This document shows, in pieces, positions 42,512-51,983 of a stretch of 64,000 bases of DNA (its first letter is position 1; each line of letters opens with the position of its first letter). This stretch comes from Alistipes sp. Its GTDB lineage: Bacteria > Bacteroidota > Bacteroidia > Bacteroidales > Rikenellaceae. Location of the stretch: positions 1 through 64,000 of the forward strand of contig JAHHQL010000004.1 in assembly GCA_020026415.1 (NCBI GenBank), written 5' to 3'. The translations under genes were made by a program, and so were the position numbers. The notes under the pieces are model-generated. The model ran no database searches, had not been told where the DNA came from, and was given only the letters and a program-made list of their open reading frames with translations.

Positions 42512-44659
42512 ATGATGAAACGATTGTTTTTATTGGTGTGCGCCGTGTTTGTATCGCTGGCGGCACGCGCCGACGAGGGTATGTGGCTGCTGCCCTATCT
42601 GCAAAAGATGAACATCCAGCAGATGAAAGAGTACGGATGCCGTCTCTCGGCCGAAGACATTTACAGCATCAACCATTCGTCGCTGAAGGATGCCATCATC
42701 ATCTTCGGTAACGGATGTACCGGCGAGATCGTCTCGAAGGAGGGTCTGATCTTCACGAACCACCACTGTGGTTACGAATCAATCCAGAAACTCTCGTCGG
42801 AGGCTCACGACTACCTGAAATATGGTTTCTGGGCAAAGAACAACGAAGAGGAGTTGCCGGTGGACGGTCTGGAGGTGCGCTTCATCCGTCAGATCATCGA
42901 CGTGACGGCCGAGATGACGGGCAACATCCCCTCGACCGCCAAGCAGACCGAGTATGAGGCCAAAGTCAGAGAGAACCGCGAGGCTCTCGTGAAGGCTCTC
43001 AAAAAGAAGAACCCCGGCATGGAGATCGTTGTGAAGGATTTCTTCGGCGGCAACCAGTTCTTTGCATTCGTGAAGGAGGTTTATACCGATATTCGTCTGG
43101 TGGGTACGCCTCCCTCGGCCATCGGAAAGTTCGGCGGTGACACCGACAACTGGATGTGGCCGCGTCATACGGGTGACTTCTCGGTATTCCGTGTGTATGC
43201 CGACAAAAACAACCGCCCCGCCGCTTATTCGAAGAACAACCGTCCCTATCAGGCAGAGACCTTCCTGAAGGTTTCGACCGAGGGCTACGAGGAGAACGAC
43301 TTCGGTATGATCATGGGTTTCCCCGGATCGACCCAGCGTTACATGACCTCGTATGAGATCGACCACATGCTTGAGGTGGAGAACCCCCAGCGCATCTTCA
43401 TCCGCGGCGAGCGTCAGAAACTCCTCATGGAGGATATGCTCGCGAGCGACAAGGTGCGTATCCAGTACGCATCGAAATACGCCGTTTCTTCGAATTACTG
43501 GAAAAATTCGATCGGTATGTCGCGTGGCATCGAGAAACTCGGTGTGAAGGCTCGAAAACAGCAACAGGAGGAGTCTTATCAGACTTGGGCCGATGCCAAC
43601 ACGATGCCTCAGGAGGGTTTGCAGGGTGCCTTGAAGCTGATCCGCGAGAGCGTTGAGGGTAAGGAACCCTACTACGCATCAATGCAGTACATCAGCGAAG
43701 CACTGATGCGTGCCGTCGAGTTGATCACTCCTGCCCGCATCGCAACCGGTTACAGCGAGATGCTCTCTTCGAAGAAACTCAACGACAAGAAGAAGGCTGA
43801 AGCCGAGGCTGCCCTCGTGGAGATGATGACGAAGTTCTATAAGGACTTCAACCTCGCAACCGACCGCAAGGTGGCACGCCGTATGTTTGAGATCACGAAG
43901 CAGAACTGCAAGGAACTGCCTTCGGTATTTGCGGAGGTGATCGACACCAAGTTCAACGGCAACACCGACGCATACGTCGATTATCTGTATCAGCATTCGG
44001 CGTTCTCGTCGTTGGAGAAGGCTCTGGAGGCTACCAAACTGGCTCCCGCCAAACTGGCTCAGGATCCCGCCGTGGTTCTGGCCGGTTCGGTAATGGCCAA
44101 GATGCAGGAATTGAGCGGCAAACTGGCCGAATCGAACGAGAAGTTCCGCGAGGGGCACCGCCTCTACATCAAAGGTCTGATGATGCAGCAGCCCGACAAG
44201 GCTTGGGCATCGGATGCCAACTTCTCGATCCGCCTTACGTACGGTCGCATTCTGCCCTACTCGCCTGCCGACGGTATCCGCTACAACTACTACACCACGC
44301 TGAAGGGTGTGATGGAGAAGGAGAATCCCGAAAGCCACGAGTTTGTCGTTCCGGAGCGTCTGAAGGAACTCTACAAGAACCGCGACTTCGGCGGTTATGC
44401 CAACGCCGCAGGCGAACTGCCCGTTGCATTCCTCGTGAACTGCGATATTACGGGCGGTAATTCGGGTTCGCCCGTCATGAACGCCGACGGTGAACTGATC
44501 GGTCTGGCATTCGACGGCAACTGGGAGGCTATGTCGGGCGACGTTGCCTTCGAGCCCGAATATCAGCGCACGATCGCCGTGGATGTTCGTTACGTACTCT
44601 TCGTGATGGACAAGTTCGGCGGTGCAGGCTGGCTGCTGAAGGAGATGGACATCCGTTAA
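42512..44659 (+). CDS. S46-family dipeptidyl peptidase, DPP7-like
   Basis: The 715-residue secreted or periplasmic serine peptidase of family S46 releases dipeptides from protein N-termini. A signal peptide ends near LAARADEG, giving the mature DEGMWLLP. The catalytic His is in FTNHHCGYES (about 84), Asp in the GDTDNWMWPRHTGDF region (about 215-230), and Ser in GGNSGSPVM (about 650). The residue 18 after the Ser is Gly (FDGNWE), as in DPP7, where DPP11 has Arg. This predicts hydrophobic P1 preference. It suits an organism that ferments peptides. Confidence 0.88.
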   Translation: MMKRLFLLVCAVFVSLAARADEGMWLLPYLQKMNIQQMKEYGCRLSAEDIYSINHSSLKDAIIIFGNGCTGEIVSKEGLIFTNHHCGYESIQKLSSEAHDYLKYGFWAKNNEEELPVDGLEVRFIRQIIDVTAEMTGNIPSTAKQTEYEAKVRENREALVKALKKKNPGMEIVVKDFFGGNQFFAFVKEVYTDIRLVGTPPSAIGKFGGDTDNWMWPRHTGDFSVFRVYADKNNRPAAYSKNNRPYQAETFLKVSTEGYEENDFGMIMGFPGSTQRYMTSYEIDHMLEVENPQRIFIRGERQKLLMEDMLASDKVRIQYASKYAVSSNYWKNSIGMSRGIEKLGVKARKQQQEESYQTWADANTMPQEGLQGALKLIRESVEGKEPYYASMQYISEALMRAVELITPARIATGYSEMLSSKKLNDKKKAEAEAALVEMMTKFYKDFNLATDRKVARRMFEITKQNCKELPSVFAEVIDTKFNGNTDAYVDYLYQHSAFSSLEKALEATKLAPAKLAQDPAVVLAGSVMAKMQELSGKLAESNEKFREGHRLYIKGLMMQQPDKAWASDANFSIRLTYGRILPYSPADGIRYNYYTTLKGVMEKENPESHEFVVPERLKELYKNRDFGGYANAAGELPVAFLVNCDITGGNSGSPVMNADGELIGLAFDGNWEAMSGDVAFEPEYQRTIAVDVRYVLFVMDKFGGAGWLLKEMDIR

Positions 44660-44681
44660 GGAAAACTTCTTCAAAATATGG

Positions 44682-44720
44682 AAACAAAGGTAATCCCGCG
44701 GGGGTTACCTTTGTTTTTTT
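44682..44720 (+). terminator. Terminator of nadA-S46 unit
   Basis: AAACAAAGGTAA pairs with TTACCTTTGTTT around 11 bases, followed by a T run. Confidence 0.9.
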
Positions 44721-45008
44721 TAACAGGACGGAAGAGCGTTTTCAACAGTTGTTTTTCGGAGGCGGGAAAGATGTCGATAAACAGGTTTTTGCCTTTCTCA
44801 ATACGCTGACAAACAGCGGAATGAAAATTGTGAACAACTGTTTATAACCTGTTGAGAAACACTCCTTGGGGTTTTGCGCGAAAAGGGGTTGTAAACCGCT
44901 TGTGCGACAACCGTTTTAGAGAAAAAACGAGGTAATGCTTTTCTATCTTATTAAAAATGTTTAAATTTACCCCATATTCGCTGAAAATACAAAAACACAA
45001 TCAAATAC
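44721..45008 (+). promoter_or_regulatory. Long metG leader with inverted repeat
   Basis: This 288-base spacer has no gene. AACAGTTGTT at 44744-44753 and AACAACTGTT at 44833-44842 could pair over 79 bases. TGTCGATAA (reverse of TTATCGACA) occurs at 44772-44780. No clear TAnnTTTG box was found, so the metG promoter is not placed. Confidence 0.4.
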
Positions 45009-47051
45009 ATGGCAAAAGAATTTAAACGCTACCTCGTGACATCGGCTCTGCCCTATGCCAACGGTCCCGTGCACATCGGACACTTGGCCGGAGTGTACAT
45101 TCCTTCGGATATTTATACGCGCTACCTGCGTTTGAAAGGTTGTGACGTGATCTCGGTCTGCGGATCGGACGAACACGGCGTACCCATCACCATCAAGGCC
45201 CGCAAAGAGGGTGTGAGCCCACAGGCGATTGTCGATCGCTACCATGCGCTCATCAAACGTTCGTTCGAGCGTCTGGGCATGTCGTTTGACATCTATTCGC
45301 GCACCTCGTCCGAGACCCACGCCAAAACTGCCTCGGAGTTCTTCCGCAAACTCTACGATGACGGCAAGTTCATCGAGAAAACGTCCGAGCAGTACTACGA
45401 CACGGAGGCCGATACGTTCCTTGCCGACCGTTATATCGTGGGTACCTGCCCCAAGTGCGGTAACGAGCGTGCCTACGGCGACCAGTGCGAGGCGTGCGGT
45501 TCGACGCTTTCGCCCGACGAACTGATCAACCCCCACAGTGCCGTGTCGGGTTCGGTGCCCGTCAAGAAAAAGACCACCCACTGGTACCTTCCGCTGGATC
45601 AGTACGAAGGATTCCTGCGCGAGTGGATTCTGGAGGGGCACAAGGAGTGGAAAACCAACGTCTATGGCCAGTGCAAAAGTTGGTTGGACGGCGGTCTCCA
45701 GCCCCGTGCCGTGAGCCGCGACTTGGATTGGGGTATTCCCGTGCCGGTGGAGGGTGCCGAGGGTAAGGTACTCTACGTATGGTTCGACGCCCCGATCGGT
45801 TACATCTCCGCCACGAAGGATCTGACGCCCGACTGGGAGAAGTATTGGAAATCGGAGGATACGAAACTCGTTCACTTCATCGGTAAGGACAATATCGTGT
45901 TCCACTGCATCGTGTTCCCCTCGATGTTGAAGGCACACGGCGGTTACATTCTGCCCGAAAACGTACCCTCGAACGAGTTCCTCAATCTGGAGGGCGACAA
46001 GATCTCGACATCGAGAAACTGGGCGGTCTGGTTGCACGAATACCTCGACGAGTTCCCCGGCAAGGAGGATGTCCTGCGTTATGTGCTGTGTGCCAATGCC
46101 CCCGAAACGAAGGACAACGACTTCACGTGGAAGGATTTTCAGTCGCGCAACAATTCGGAACTGGTTGCCGTGCTGGGTAACTTTGTAAACCGTGCCTTGG
46201 TTCTGACGCAGAAATATTTTGACGGTGTGGTTCCCGCTTGTGGCGACTTGACCGACTACGACCGCGAAACGATCCGTGAGATGTCGGAGGTGAAAGCCCG
46301 TTTGGAAGACAACATCGAGCATTACCACTTCCGCGAGGCATTGAAGGATGCCATGAACTTCTCGCGTATCGGTAACAAATATCTGGCCGACACCGAGCCT
46401 TGGAAGGTCTGGAAGACCGATCCCAAGCGTGTGGAGACCATCTTGAACATCGCGCTTCAGATCACGGCCAACACGGCGATCGCCATCGAGCCGTTCATGC
46501 CGTTCTCGGCCGAGAAGATCCTCCGCATGTTGCAGTTGGAGAACTTCGGATGGGAGCGTATGGGTGCCACCGACCTCGTTGAGGACGGTCACCGCATCGG
46601 CAAGCCCGAACTGCTGTTCGAGAAGATCGAGGATGACGTGATCCAGAAGCAACTGGACAAACTCGCCGCCACGAAAGCCGCCAATCAGGCAGCCGAGGCT
46701 GCGCAGAACATCGAACCGCAGAAGGAGAGCGTGTCGTTCGACGATTTCCAGAAGATGGATATCCGCGTATCGACCATCCTTGAGGCGGAGAAGGTTGCCA
46801 AGACCAAGAAACTCCTCAAACTGACGATTGATACGGGTATCGACAAGCGTGTCATCGTATCGGGTATCGCCGAGCATTTCACCCCTGAGGAGTTGGTGGG
46901 TCGTCAGGTGCTGGTTCTGGTGAACCTCGAACCGCGTATGTTGCGCGGCATCGAGTCGAAGGGTATGATCCTCATGGCGGAGGATGCTTCGGGCAAACTG
47001 CGCCTGTTGCAGCCCGACGACAAGGTTACGTGCGGTGCGCAGGTGGGTTAG
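45009..47051 (+). CDS. metG: Methionyl-tRNA synthetase with C-terminal tRNA-binding domain
   Basis: The 680-residue class I synthetase has the HIGH-type PVHIGHL (about 20-26), a zinc knuckle CPKC...CEAC (about 148-165), and the KMSKS-type motif as DKISTS (about 330). An anticodon domain follows, then a C-terminal EMAPII/Trbp111-type domain at about 578-680 (FQKMDIRVSTILEAE), which aids tRNA binding and dimerisation. All essential elements are present. Confidence 0.94.
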   Translation: MAKEFKRYLVTSALPYANGPVHIGHLAGVYIPSDIYTRYLRLKGCDVISVCGSDEHGVPITIKARKEGVSPQAIVDRYHALIKRSFERLGMSFDIYSRTSSETHAKTASEFFRKLYDDGKFIEKTSEQYYDTEADTFLADRYIVGTCPKCGNERAYGDQCEACGSTLSPDELINPHSAVSGSVPVKKKTTHWYLPLDQYEGFLREWILEGHKEWKTNVYGQCKSWLDGGLQPRAVSRDLDWGIPVPVEGAEGKVLYVWFDAPIGYISATKDLTPDWEKYWKSEDTKLVHFIGKDNIVFHCIVFPSMLKAHGGYILPENVPSNEFLNLEGDKISTSRNWAVWLHEYLDEFPGKEDVLRYVLCANAPETKDNDFTWKDFQSRNNSELVAVLGNFVNRALVLTQKYFDGVVPACGDLTDYDRETIREMSEVKARLEDNIEHYHFREALKDAMNFSRIGNKYLADTEPWKVWKTDPKRVETILNIALQITANTAIAIEPFMPFSAEKILRMLQLENFGWERMGATDLVEDGHRIGKPELLFEKIEDDVIQKQLDKLAATKAANQAAEAAQNIEPQKESVSFDDFQKMDIRVSTILEAEKVAKTKKLLKLTIDTGIDKRVIVSGIAEHFTPEELVGRQVLVLVNLEPRMLRGIESKGMILMAEDASGKLRLLQPDDKVTCGAQVG

Positions 47052-47094
47052 TCCCTCGCGCGTACGCTTTTAAAGAATATATTCACATCGGGTG

Positions 47095-47120
47095 CATCCC
47101 TCCGCCAAAAAGGAGGGATG
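47095..47120 (+). promoter_or_regulatory. Hairpin in the metG-ilvE spacer
   Basis: CATCCCTCC pairs perfectly with GGAGGGATG over an eight-base loop. No T run follows, so it is not a canonical terminator. It ends 16 bases before the ilvE start and could affect ribosome access. Confidence 0.45.
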
Positions 47121-47136
47121 TGCCGTATTCAAATAA

Positions 47137-48156
47137 ATGATTATGGAAAACATGGATTGGTCGAATTTAGGTTTTGATTATCACAAGACCGATTATAATG
47201 TGCGCTATACCTATACCGACGGTGCATGGAGCGAAATGCAGGTGACGCAGGATGAGTTTATCAACATCCACATGTCGGCATCGTGTCTGCACTACGGTAT
47301 CGAACTCTTCGAGGGTTTGAAGGCTTTCCGCGGTCAGGACGGCAAGGTACGTCTGTTCCGTGTCGAGGAGAACGCACGCCGTCTGCAATCCTCCGCCAAA
47401 CGACTCTGCCTGCCCGTACCGACGGTCAAGATGGTCGTCAAGGCGTGTGAAGAGGTGGTGCGCAGAAACCTCAAATTCGTACCCCCCTACGAATCGGGTG
47501 CTTCGCTTTACCTGCGTCCGGTGATGTTCGGAACGTCCGTGGGGCTGGGCATCAAACCCTCGAAGGAGGCTCTGCTGGTGATTTACGCATCGCCCGTGGG
47601 TGCTTATTTCAAGGAGGGCATCAAACCCATCCGTGTGGTAATCGACCGTATTCAGGATCGTGCGGCACCCCGCGGTACGGGTGACGTGAAGGTGGGCGGT
47701 AACTATGCCGCAAGCCTCATGTCGGGCGAGAAGGCACACGATGACGGCTATTCGAACGTGATGTATCTCGATGCCGCCGAGCACAAATACATCGAGGAGT
47801 GCGGTGCCGCCAACTTCTTCGGCATCAGACAGGGCAAATACATTACCCCTCACTCTTCGTCCGTTCTGCCCTCGATCACGAACAAATCGCTGCGCCAACT
47901 GGCCGCCGATATGGGGCTGGAGGTCGAGCAGCGTCTGATTCCCGTTGAGGAACTCTCCACGTTCGAGGAGTGCGGTGCGTGCGGTACGGCTGCCGTGATC
48001 GCTCCGATCGAGTTGATCCACGACCGGCAGACGGGCGTCACCTACAAATACGGCAACAAGGTGGGCGAATACTCGCTGCGTTTATATACCGCTTTGCAGG
48101 ATATTCAGTACGGCCGTGCCGAGGACAAATACGGTTGGTGTACCGTCATCGAATAA
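47137..48156 (+). CDS. ilvE: Branched-chain amino acid aminotransferase
   Basis: The 339-residue fold-type IV PLP aminotransferase has the PLP Lys in GDVKVGGNYAASL (about 186-198), ASCLHYGIELFEGLKAF (about 48-64), and EECGAANFFGI (about 222-232). It catalyses the last step of leucine, isoleucine and valine synthesis and the first step of their breakdown. The start may be the first ATG or the third codon (MENMDW). Confidence 0.92.
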   Translation: MIMENMDWSNLGFDYHKTDYNVRYTYTDGAWSEMQVTQDEFINIHMSASCLHYGIELFEGLKAFRGQDGKVRLFRVEENARRLQSSAKRLCLPVPTVKMVVKACEEVVRRNLKFVPPYESGASLYLRPVMFGTSVGLGIKPSKEALLVIYASPVGAYFKEGIKPIRVVIDRIQDRAAPRGTGDVKVGGNYAASLMSGEKAHDDGYSNVMYLDAAEHKYIEECGAANFFGIRQGKYITPHSSSVLPSITNKSLRQLAADMGLEVEQRLIPVEELSTFEECGACGTAAVIAPIELIHDRQTGVTYKYGNKVGEYSLRLYTALQDIQYGRAEDKYGWCTVIE

Positions 48157-48178
48157 GAGATTCGTATATATATAAGGG

Positions 48179-48217
48179 AAAAGCCGTGATGCAGATCTTG
48201 CAGCACGGCTTTTTTTT
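48179..48217. terminator. Terminator between ilvE and mnmG
   Basis: AAAAGCCGTG pairs with CACGGCTTTT, followed by a T run; the preceding A run allows use by mnmG in the other direction. Confidence 0.88.
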
Positions 48218-48233
48218 GTGGTTATGAACAGAC

Positions 48234-50147
48234 TTATCGTCCGAAACGGATCAACAACACATTGACATCGGCGGGCGAGACTCCCGAAATGCGCGAAGCC
48301 TGTCCGATGGTCTGCGGACGGATGCGCGAGAGTTTCTGACGCGCTTCGATCGTAAGGGCGTTCATCGACATGTAGTCGAAATCGTCGGGAATGCGGATGT
48401 TCTCCAGACGGTGGAGTTTCTCGGCGATGAATTTCTCACGCTCAATGTAGCCGCGATATTTGATCTGAATCTCGGCCTCTTCGACGACTTCACGATCCAT
48501 CTCCTCCGTGGCGATGAATTTCTTCAGACGGGGGAGTGCCTCCTGAATCGAGGAGAAAGTCACGTTGTTGCGGCGCAGGACATCGTAGAGTTTGCGCCCC
48601 TGCGTCAGCGGGTCATTGCCCACGGACACCAGATAATCGTTGATTTCGTCCGCTTTGACGCTGTATTTGCGGGTGTAGGCGATGAGTTTTTCGACCTGCT
48701 CGTTCTTGCGCACGAAATCGGCGTAACGCTCCTCGGAAATCAGACCGATGCGGTGGCCGATGGGCGTAAGACGGATGTCGGCATTGTCCTGACGGAGCAG
48801 GATGCGGTATTCAGCACGCGAAGTGAACATACGGTAGGGTTCATCGACCCCTTTGGTGACGAGATCGTCGATCAGCACACCGATATACGCCTCATCGCGT
48901 TGCAGGATGACGGGTTCCTTGCCGACCAAAGACTGGTGGGCATTGATGGCCGCCATCAGACCCTGTGCGGCGGCTTCTTCGTAGCCTGTCGTGCCATTGA
49001 CCTGCCCCGCGAAGTACAGACCCGACACCGGACGGGTTTCGAGCGAGTGGTGCAACTGTGTGGGCGGAAAATAGTCGTATTCGATGGCGTAACCCGGACG
49101 GAAAATATGGAGGTTCTCCAAGCCGCGGATCTTGTGGATCGCCTCCCACTGCACCTCCCACGGGAGCGACGACGAGAAGCCGTTGAGGTAGTATTCGTTG
49201 GTCGAACGGCCTTCGGGTTCGAGGAACAATTGGTGCTGATCCTTATCGGCGAACGTGCGCAGTTTGTCCTCGATCGAGGGGCAGTAGCGCGGGCCGATGC
49301 CGTGGATCGTGCCGTTGAACAGGGGTGAACGGTCGAATCCCGTACGCAGGATGTCGTGCACCTCCTTCGAGGTGTAAACCAAGTAGCAGGGCATCTGATT
49401 CTCCACGGGGCGGGTCTGCTTCGAGAAGGAGAATTTGGCGGGATCCTCGTCACCGGGTTGGGGTTCGAGGATCGAGAAGTCGATCGTGCGGGCATCCAGA
49501 CGCGAGGGCGTACCCGTCTTCATGCGTCCCGACCGAAAGCCGACGGCTTCGAGTGAAGCGGTGATGCCGTGCGAGGCGGCATCTCCCGCACGACCGCCCT
49601 CGGCGTGGGCGGCACCGCAGTGCATCATGCCTTCAAGGAACGTACCGGCGGTGAGGATCACCTTGCGTGCAGCAAATTCAACACCCATACGGGTTCTCAC
49701 GCCCACCACGCGGCGGGTCTGCTCCGAGAAATTGCGCTCGTCGCCCTCCTTCAGATCTTCAAAAATAAGGTCGGTCGCCGCATCTTGCCAGATGTAGAGG
49801 TTGTCGGTATTTTCGAGCGTGTGACGCCATTCCTCCGAGAAGCGCGACTTGTCGCACTGGGCGCGGGGACTCCACATGGCGGCTCCCTTTGAGCGGTTGA
49901 GCATGCGGAACTGGATGGCCGTGAGGTCGGTGATGCGACCCGTCTGACCGCCGAGCGCGTCGATTTCGCGGACGATCTGTCCCTTGGCAACGCCACCGAT
50001 GGCGGGGTTGCACGACATGTTGGCCGTCTTGGTCATATCCATCGTCAGGAGCAGGGTGCGCGAACCGAGGCGTGCCGCAGCCGAAGCCGCCTCACAACCG
50101 GCGTGACCGCCACCGATGACGATGATGTCGTATTCGAGTTTTTTCAT
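48234..50147 (-). CDS. mnmG: tRNA uridine-34 5-carboxymethylaminomethyl modification enzyme MnmG (GidA)
   Basis: The 637-residue FAD protein has IIVIGGGHAGCEAA (about 9-22) and MSCNPAIGGVAKG (about 44-56), which contains the conserved Cys. The C-terminal helical domain ends ISGVSPADVNVLLIRFGR. With MnmE it modifies wobble uridine. It is transcribed leftward after ybeY with a 121-base gap that holds no gene. Confidence 0.94.
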   Translation of the reverse strand: MKKLEYDIIVIGGGHAGCEAASAAARLGSRTLLLTMDMTKTANMSCNPAIGGVAKGQIVREIDALGGQTGRITDLTAIQFRMLNRSKGAAMWSPRAQCDKSRFSEEWRHTLENTDNLYIWQDAATDLIFEDLKEGDERNFSEQTRRVVGVRTRMGVEFAARKVILTAGTFLEGMMHCGAAHAEGGRAGDAASHGITASLEAVGFRSGRMKTGTPSRLDARTIDFSILEPQPGDEDPAKFSFSKQTRPVENQMPCYLVYTSKEVHDILRTGFDRSPLFNGTIHGIGPRYCPSIEDKLRTFADKDQHQLFLEPEGRSTNEYYLNGFSSSLPWEVQWEAIHKIRGLENLHIFRPGYAIEYDYFPPTQLHHSLETRPVSGLYFAGQVNGTTGYEEAAAQGLMAAINAHQSLVGKEPVILQRDEAYIGVLIDDLVTKGVDEPYRMFTSRAEYRILLRQDNADIRLTPIGHRIGLISEERYADFVRKNEQVEKLIAYTRKYSVKADEINDYLVSVGNDPLTQGRKLYDVLRRNNVTFSSIQEALPRLKKFIATEEMDREVVEEAEIQIKYRGYIEREKFIAEKLHRLENIRIPDDFDYMSMNALTIEARQKLSRIRPQTIGQASRISGVSPADVNVLLIRFGR

Positions 50148-50268
50148 GTTGTCGGATGTTCAAACATAATGCCCGGCGGAAGAAAAGCCTCGGACGCGGG
50201 GCGGCCTTTCGGTTTCTTTCGGACGGAGCGGTATTATGTGCCTTACGGCGGGAAGGACGGGAACTTTC

Positions 50269-50715
50269 CTAACGGAGATACTCCATGGGTTCGCCTTTCC
50301 AGAATCGGAGGTATTTGTCCTCCTTGCGGTGCATCTGTTTGTTGGTGCGGGGTGTTTTGTCGTTCTGACCGCAGAGGTGCAGCACGCCGTGAACCACCAC
50401 GCGGCGCATCTCCTGAAGTTTCGTGAAGCCGTAAATACGGGCATTGTCCGCCACGGTCTCCACGTCGATGAACACCTCGCCCTCGACGATTTTCGTCCCT
50501 TTGCGGTCGGAATAGTCGAACGTGATGACATCGGTGAAGTAGTCGTGATGGAGGAACTGGCGGTTCATCTCCAGAAGTTTCTGTGCCGAGCAGAATACGT
50601 AGGTCACATCGCCCAGCGTGTAACCCTCCGCCTCGGCCACTTGTTTGAGCCATTCCGCCGTGCGTCGTTTTTCGGGCAGGCGGTAGGTGCAGTCGTCGTT
50701 ATAGTACCTTACCAT
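50269..50715 (-). CDS. ybeY: Endoribonuclease YbeY (16S rRNA maturation)
   Basis: The 148-residue protein has YVFCSAQKLLEMNRQFL (about 37-53), the DVITFDYSD region and the metal motif HGVLHLCGQND (about 109-119). In most YbeY proteins three His bind zinc as HxxxHxxxxxH; here the third position is Asp. This appears to be a feature of Bacteroidota members of the family. It is involved in rRNA 3' end processing and quality control. Confidence 0.85.
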   Translation of the reverse strand: MVRYYNDDCTYRLPEKRRTAEWLKQVAEAEGYTLGDVTYVFCSAQKLLEMNRQFLHHDYFTDVITFDYSDRKGTKIVEGEVFIDVETVADNARIYGFTKLQEMRRVVVHGVLHLCGQNDKTPRTNKQMHRKEDKYLRFWKGEPMEYLR

Positions 50716-50767
50716 AGAAATTTATGTAAGTTCCGCGGGGGCGTGATTGCCCCGGTCGCGTTTGGTG

Positions 50768-50775
50768 CAAAAGTA
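50768..50775 (-). promoter_or_regulatory. -7 box of ybeY-mnmG
   Basis: TACTTTTG on the minus strand, 52 bases before the ybeY ATG. Confidence 0.65.
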
Positions 50776-50849
50776 CGAAAATATGTTGAGAACGCGGTTG
50801 AAAATTGTCGTTTTTACAAAATTAGTACTGGAAAGCGGGACGGCGGGTG

Positions 50850-51983
50850 TTATTTCCGGAAGCAGTCGCGGGCATTCATCTGGGTCGATTCGTTCGGCGG
50901 ATAGATGCCGAAGATGATGCGGTAGTCGAGGTTCATCGTCGAGATGTCGAGCGACGATCCGATCGTGCCGATCTGTTGGTTGCGCTCGACCTTCGCCCCC
51001 TTTTCGACGCATACCGTCGAGAGGTTGGCATAGGTCGAAATATACTCTCCGTGAGCCACATACACATCGAAATGGTTGTTGATGCGGTTGCGGCGGATAT
51101 CGACCACCTTACCCGTGTAGATCGTGATGACCTGCGCGCCCTTCGCGCCCGTGATCTCCGCCATGTTGCCCATGTAGCGTTTGACGTTACCGCCCACGAC
51201 GGGAAGTCTTAAGCCCGTGGTCTTGCGCGAGAACGAATCACCCTCCTTGTTGCCCTTTGTCAGACGACGCATCTCGGCAATCGCCGAATCGAGTTCCTGT
51301 TCGCGCGAATTTTTGCGGTTCAGGGCACGGCGTTCGCTCGAAGAGAGTTTTTGGACGGAGGCGCGGGCGGAATTGATCTCGCGTTGGAGTTTCTGACGTT
51401 CGTCCGTCAGTTTTTCGGACACCTTGTCCAATGATGCTTTGCGTTCGGTAAGCAGGGCAAGTTGTTTCTTGAGTTCGGCGTTCTCGGTGTTGATCTGCAC
51501 CATCTTGTTGCGACGGGCGGCACTCATTTCGCGCAGGATGGTGAGTTTACGCGCCATCTGTTCGAAGTCTTTCGAGGCAAAAAGATAGGTCAGAAAGTTG
51601 TTGTGCTGATAATTGCGGTAGGCCTCGCGTACCATGACGGCATATTGACGGCGGTTCGCCTCCAGCGAGGTGCTCAATTTGCCCATCGTCTCGTCGGCCT
51701 TGCGGATGTCGGCCGCGAGCATGTCGCGCTCCTTCTCGGTCTCCTCGATCAGACGGTTACGGTTCGAGATCTGCCGGGCGACACGACGGATGCACTCCTT
51801 GGCGGAGGATTTGCTCTTGCGGAGTTTCTGGATGTTGGCCTCCTCGCGGGCAATCTCATGTTCGAGACGTTCGATTTTCTCCTTCTGGCGTTTGAGTTGC
51901 TCGGTATTCTGTGCAAAGAGGGTCGTCGTACCGAAGACCGCGAGCAGCAGCAGGGTGATCAGCGTGTGTTTGAACTCATTCAT
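50850..51983 (-). CDS. Degenerate M23/LytM-domain coiled-coil protein (EnvC-like)
   Basis: The 377-residue protein has a signal peptide (about 1-24), a long coiled coil (about 25-240) and a C-terminal LytM domain. In the domain the pattern HGEYISTYANLSTVCVEKGAKV is recognisable, but the usual HxH near the end is replaced by MNLDYRIIFG and the first zinc ligand is not visible. It is therefore probably an inactive activator of cell-wall amidases, as EnvC is. The start at 51983 overlaps the upstream TPR gene by 8 bases, so they are translationally coupled. Confidence 0.82.
   Translation of the reverse strand: MNEFKHTLITLLLLAVFGTTTLFAQNTEQLKRQKEKIERLEHEIAREEANIQKLRKSKSSAKECIRRVARQISNRNRLIEETEKERDMLAADIRKADETMGKLSTSLEANRRQYAVMVREAYRNYQHNNFLTYLFASKDFEQMARKLTILREMSAARRNKMVQINTENAELKKQLALLTERKASLDKVSEKLTDERQKLQREINSARASVQKLSSSERRALNRKNSREQELDSAIAEMRRLTKGNKEGDSFSRKTTGLRLPVVGGNVKRYMGNMAEITGAKGAQVITIYTGKVVDIRRNRINNHFDVYVAHGEYISTYANLSTVCVEKGAKVERNQQIGTIGSSLDISTMNLDYRIIFGIYPPNESTQMNARDCFRK

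Noticed and set aside
44967..46877. 636-residue open frame on the minus strand
   Set aside because: Antisense to metG, whose HIGH and KMSKS motifs and zinc knuckle are intact.
48234..50147. mnmG (gidA) as a marker of the replication origin
   Set aside because: That link holds in Proteobacteria; no DnaA box cluster is next to mnmG here and the linkage is not general in Bacteroidota.
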